Shown here one piece after another: positions 38,197 through 39,402 of a stretch of 39,402 nt of DNA; within the stretch, counting starts at the first letter, position 1, and every line of letters starts with the position of its first letter. This DNA comes from Dichelobacter nodosus. GTDB taxonomy: Bacteria; Pseudomonadota; Gammaproteobacteria; Beggiatoales; Beggiatoaceae. Location of the stretch: positions 1-39,402 of the forward strand of contig DYPE01000011.1 of NCBI GenBank assembly GCA_020720085.1, read 5' to 3'. A program made the translations under genes and the position numbers. The notes under the pieces are model-generated. The model made no database searches. It was not told the origin of the DNA and saw only the letters and a program-made list of their open reading frames with translations.

Positions 38197-38201
38197 TTTC
38201 A

Positions 38202-38236
38202 AACCCGTTATGGAATCAATCCATAGCGGGTTTTTT
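38202..38236 (+). terminator. Intrinsic terminator after tRNA-fMet
   Basis: AACCCGTTATGG (38202-38213) pairs with CCATAGCGGGTT (38221-38232), with one G-U pair and a 7-base loop. It is followed by TTTTATTG. Confidence 0.9.
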
Positions 38237-38306
38237 ATTGCCTGCAAGCCTGGTTGTTTTCTACACAGGGCGACATCTTCCATAACGATGCCGCACTGGT
38301 GTCTGC

Positions 38307-39221
38307 TTATTCCATATCCGCCAATTGTGCGGCAGTGAGCATGAATACGCCTTCGCCGCCACGTTCAAAATCTAGCCAGATAAATTCCAGTTGCGGATAG
38401 GCTTGTTCCAGGGCTTCTTGCGCTTCACCGACTTCTACAATTAACAAGCCATCAGGCTGCAAAAATTCTCCAGCTCTGGCCAAAATACGGTGAATCACGT
38501 CCAATCCGTCTTCGCCCGCAGCCAACCCCAGCTTGGGTTCATGGTTAAATTCAGACGGTAGCGCATCATACGAAGCGTGCGGCACATAAGGTGGATTGCT
38601 TACAATGACATCATATTTTGTTGGTGTTAATCCGGCAAATACATCGGCTTGCCATAGCCGCACCTGCGGCTCTAGGTTGTATTCATCCACATTACGGCGC
38701 GCCACAGCCAGCGCATCCATGGAAATATCCGCCGCGTCCACTGTAGCGTTAGGCAGGTACAACGCGCTGGCAATGGCAATGCAGCCACTGCCTGTGCATA
38801 AGTCCAACACAGCATAGATTTCTTCAGGGGGTTTCCACGGCGAAAAGCCGTGTTCAATCAGTTCAGCAATGGGCGAGCGCGGAATCAGCACGCGCTCATC
38901 CACCGCGAAACGCAATCCAGCGAACCATGCCTCGCCCGTGATGTATGCTGCTGGCTTGCGTATGCGCACACGCTGATCAAAATAATCTGCGATTTTTTCC
39001 TTTTCTGCTTGCGTCAAACGGGCATTCCATAAATCATCAGGGATGCTATGTGGTAGATGCAATGCGTGCAACACCAACGCAATGGCCTCATCCAGGCCGT
39101 TGCTTGTGCCATGGCCATAATGCAGGCCCGCTGCGTTGAAACGGCTGTAGCCCCAGCGCACTGCATCGCGCAACGTGCGCAATTCGCGCGGCAGGTTTCC
39201 AACAGGGTAATCCTTGGTCAT
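38307..39221 (-). CDS. prmB: Ribosomal protein L3 N5-glutamine methyltransferase
   Basis: PrmB methylates a glutamine of ribosomal protein L3 using SAM. The 304-residue protein has an N-terminal helical domain, RIRKPAAYITGEAWFAGLRF, motif I LDLCTGSGCIAIASA (139-153) and the catalytic NPPY at 209-212 followed by VPHASYDALPSEFNHEP, features that favour PrmB over PrmC. It has no adjacent aroC, a frequent partner. GGAAAGCGA precedes the ATG. It is convergent with tRNA-fMet. The gene upstream is not in the window. Confidence 0.93.
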   Translation of the reverse strand: MTKDYPVGNLPRELRTLRDAVRWGYSRFNAAGLHYGHGTSNGLDEAIALVLHALHLPHSIPDDLWNARLTQAEKEKIADYFDQRVRIRKPAAYITGEAWFAGLRFAVDERVLIPRSPIAELIEHGFSPWKPPEEIYAVLDLCTGSGCIAIASALYLPNATVDAADISMDALAVARRNVDEYNLEPQVRLWQADVFAGLTPTKYDVIVSNPPYVPHASYDALPSEFNHEPKLGLAAGEDGLDVIHRILARAGEFLQPDGLLIVEVGEAQEALEQAYPQLEFIWLDFERGGEGVFMLTAAQLADME

Positions 39222-39330
39222 TCGCTTTCCTTTTTAGCCGTGTCCGGCGCGGAAGTGGTCTGGGTTTGCTCCGGCGTGCTCAGCCGTTAATCTTAAAAGA
39301 GTATCAAAGCGGGCCGCTTGTGGTCAAAGC

Positions 39331-39402
39331 CACGTGCGCGTTCCGCACCACGTGCGCGTTCCGCACCACGTGCGCGTTCCGCACCACGTGCGCGTTCCGC
39401 AC
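39331..39402. repeat. Four perfect 18-bp tandem repeats at the window end
   Basis: Unit CACGTGCGCGTTCCGCAC occurs four times without mismatch and continues to the edge. Each unit contains GTGCG...CGCAC, a short palindrome. The length is a multiple of three. On the - strand one frame reads VRNAHV repeats and then ALTTSGPL and a stop at 39304, so the array may be the 3' end of an upstream gene, but this is weak. The 39222-39330 stretch holds no other clear gene. Confidence 0.9.

Noticed and set aside
39331-39402. CRISPR array
   Set aside because: The 18-bp units are contiguous with no spacers, so this is a simple tandem repeat.

Overview
The window looks like a chromosomal segment of a betaproteobacterium. 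The evidence is the gene order tRNA-Trp-secE-nusG-rplKAJL-rpoBC, a three-helix SecE, close E. coli-like RpoB, RpoC and Rho sequences, adjacent gmhB and plsC, prmB, and an RND pump of a type I associate with chemolithotrophic or Gallionella/Nitrosomonadales-like lineages. The family-level placement is inference from memory, not a search.

Region 1 (1-12488, + strand) is the core information-processing block: the 3' end of tuf, tRNA-Trp, secE, nusG, rplK, rplA, an L10-type leader, rplJ, rplL, an attenuator-like intergenic region and rpoB-rpoC. The usual rpsL-rpsG-fusA continuation is missing. A 222-bp palindromic element ends the operon, and the genes beyond it run the other way. Region 2 (12769-16989, - strand) holds trxA, rho, a MurG-like glycosyltransferase and a TauE-type permease. 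Two diverged copies of a ~92-bp element lie between trxA and rho. Region 3 (17009-22804, - strand) is an RND efflux adaptor and pump followed by an orphan ParA-type ATPase. The pump carries an unusual C-terminal extension.

Region 4 (23235-27226, - strand) has an SCP2-like protein, an acyltransferase, GmhB (heptose pathway), a MazG-like protein and an ArnT-like glycosyltransferase, largely envelope and LPS functions. Region 5 (27227-30300) is the oddest stretch. It has a solitary NuoD-like protein with altered quinone-site motifs, translationally coupled to a SAM methyltransferase. A palindrome sits over the predicted promoter, and a 252-bp near-identical second copy of the nuoD 3' end lies 1.7 kb away. 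Region 6 (30347-34510) is mutM and tatD, then a PaeR7I/XhoI-like restriction-modification pair that appears to be a cassette.

Region 7 (34587-37884) pairs a PhnD-like periplasmic binding protein with a hybrid sensor kinase, a likely ligand-sensing unit. Region 8 (38079-39402) is tRNA-fMet with its own promoter and terminator, prmB, and an 18-bp tandem repeat that runs off the window. The candidates most worth follow-up are the rplL-rpoB leader ORF with mutually exclusive hairpins, the NuoD-like/methyltransferase pair with its duplication, and the tandem elements between trxA and rho.
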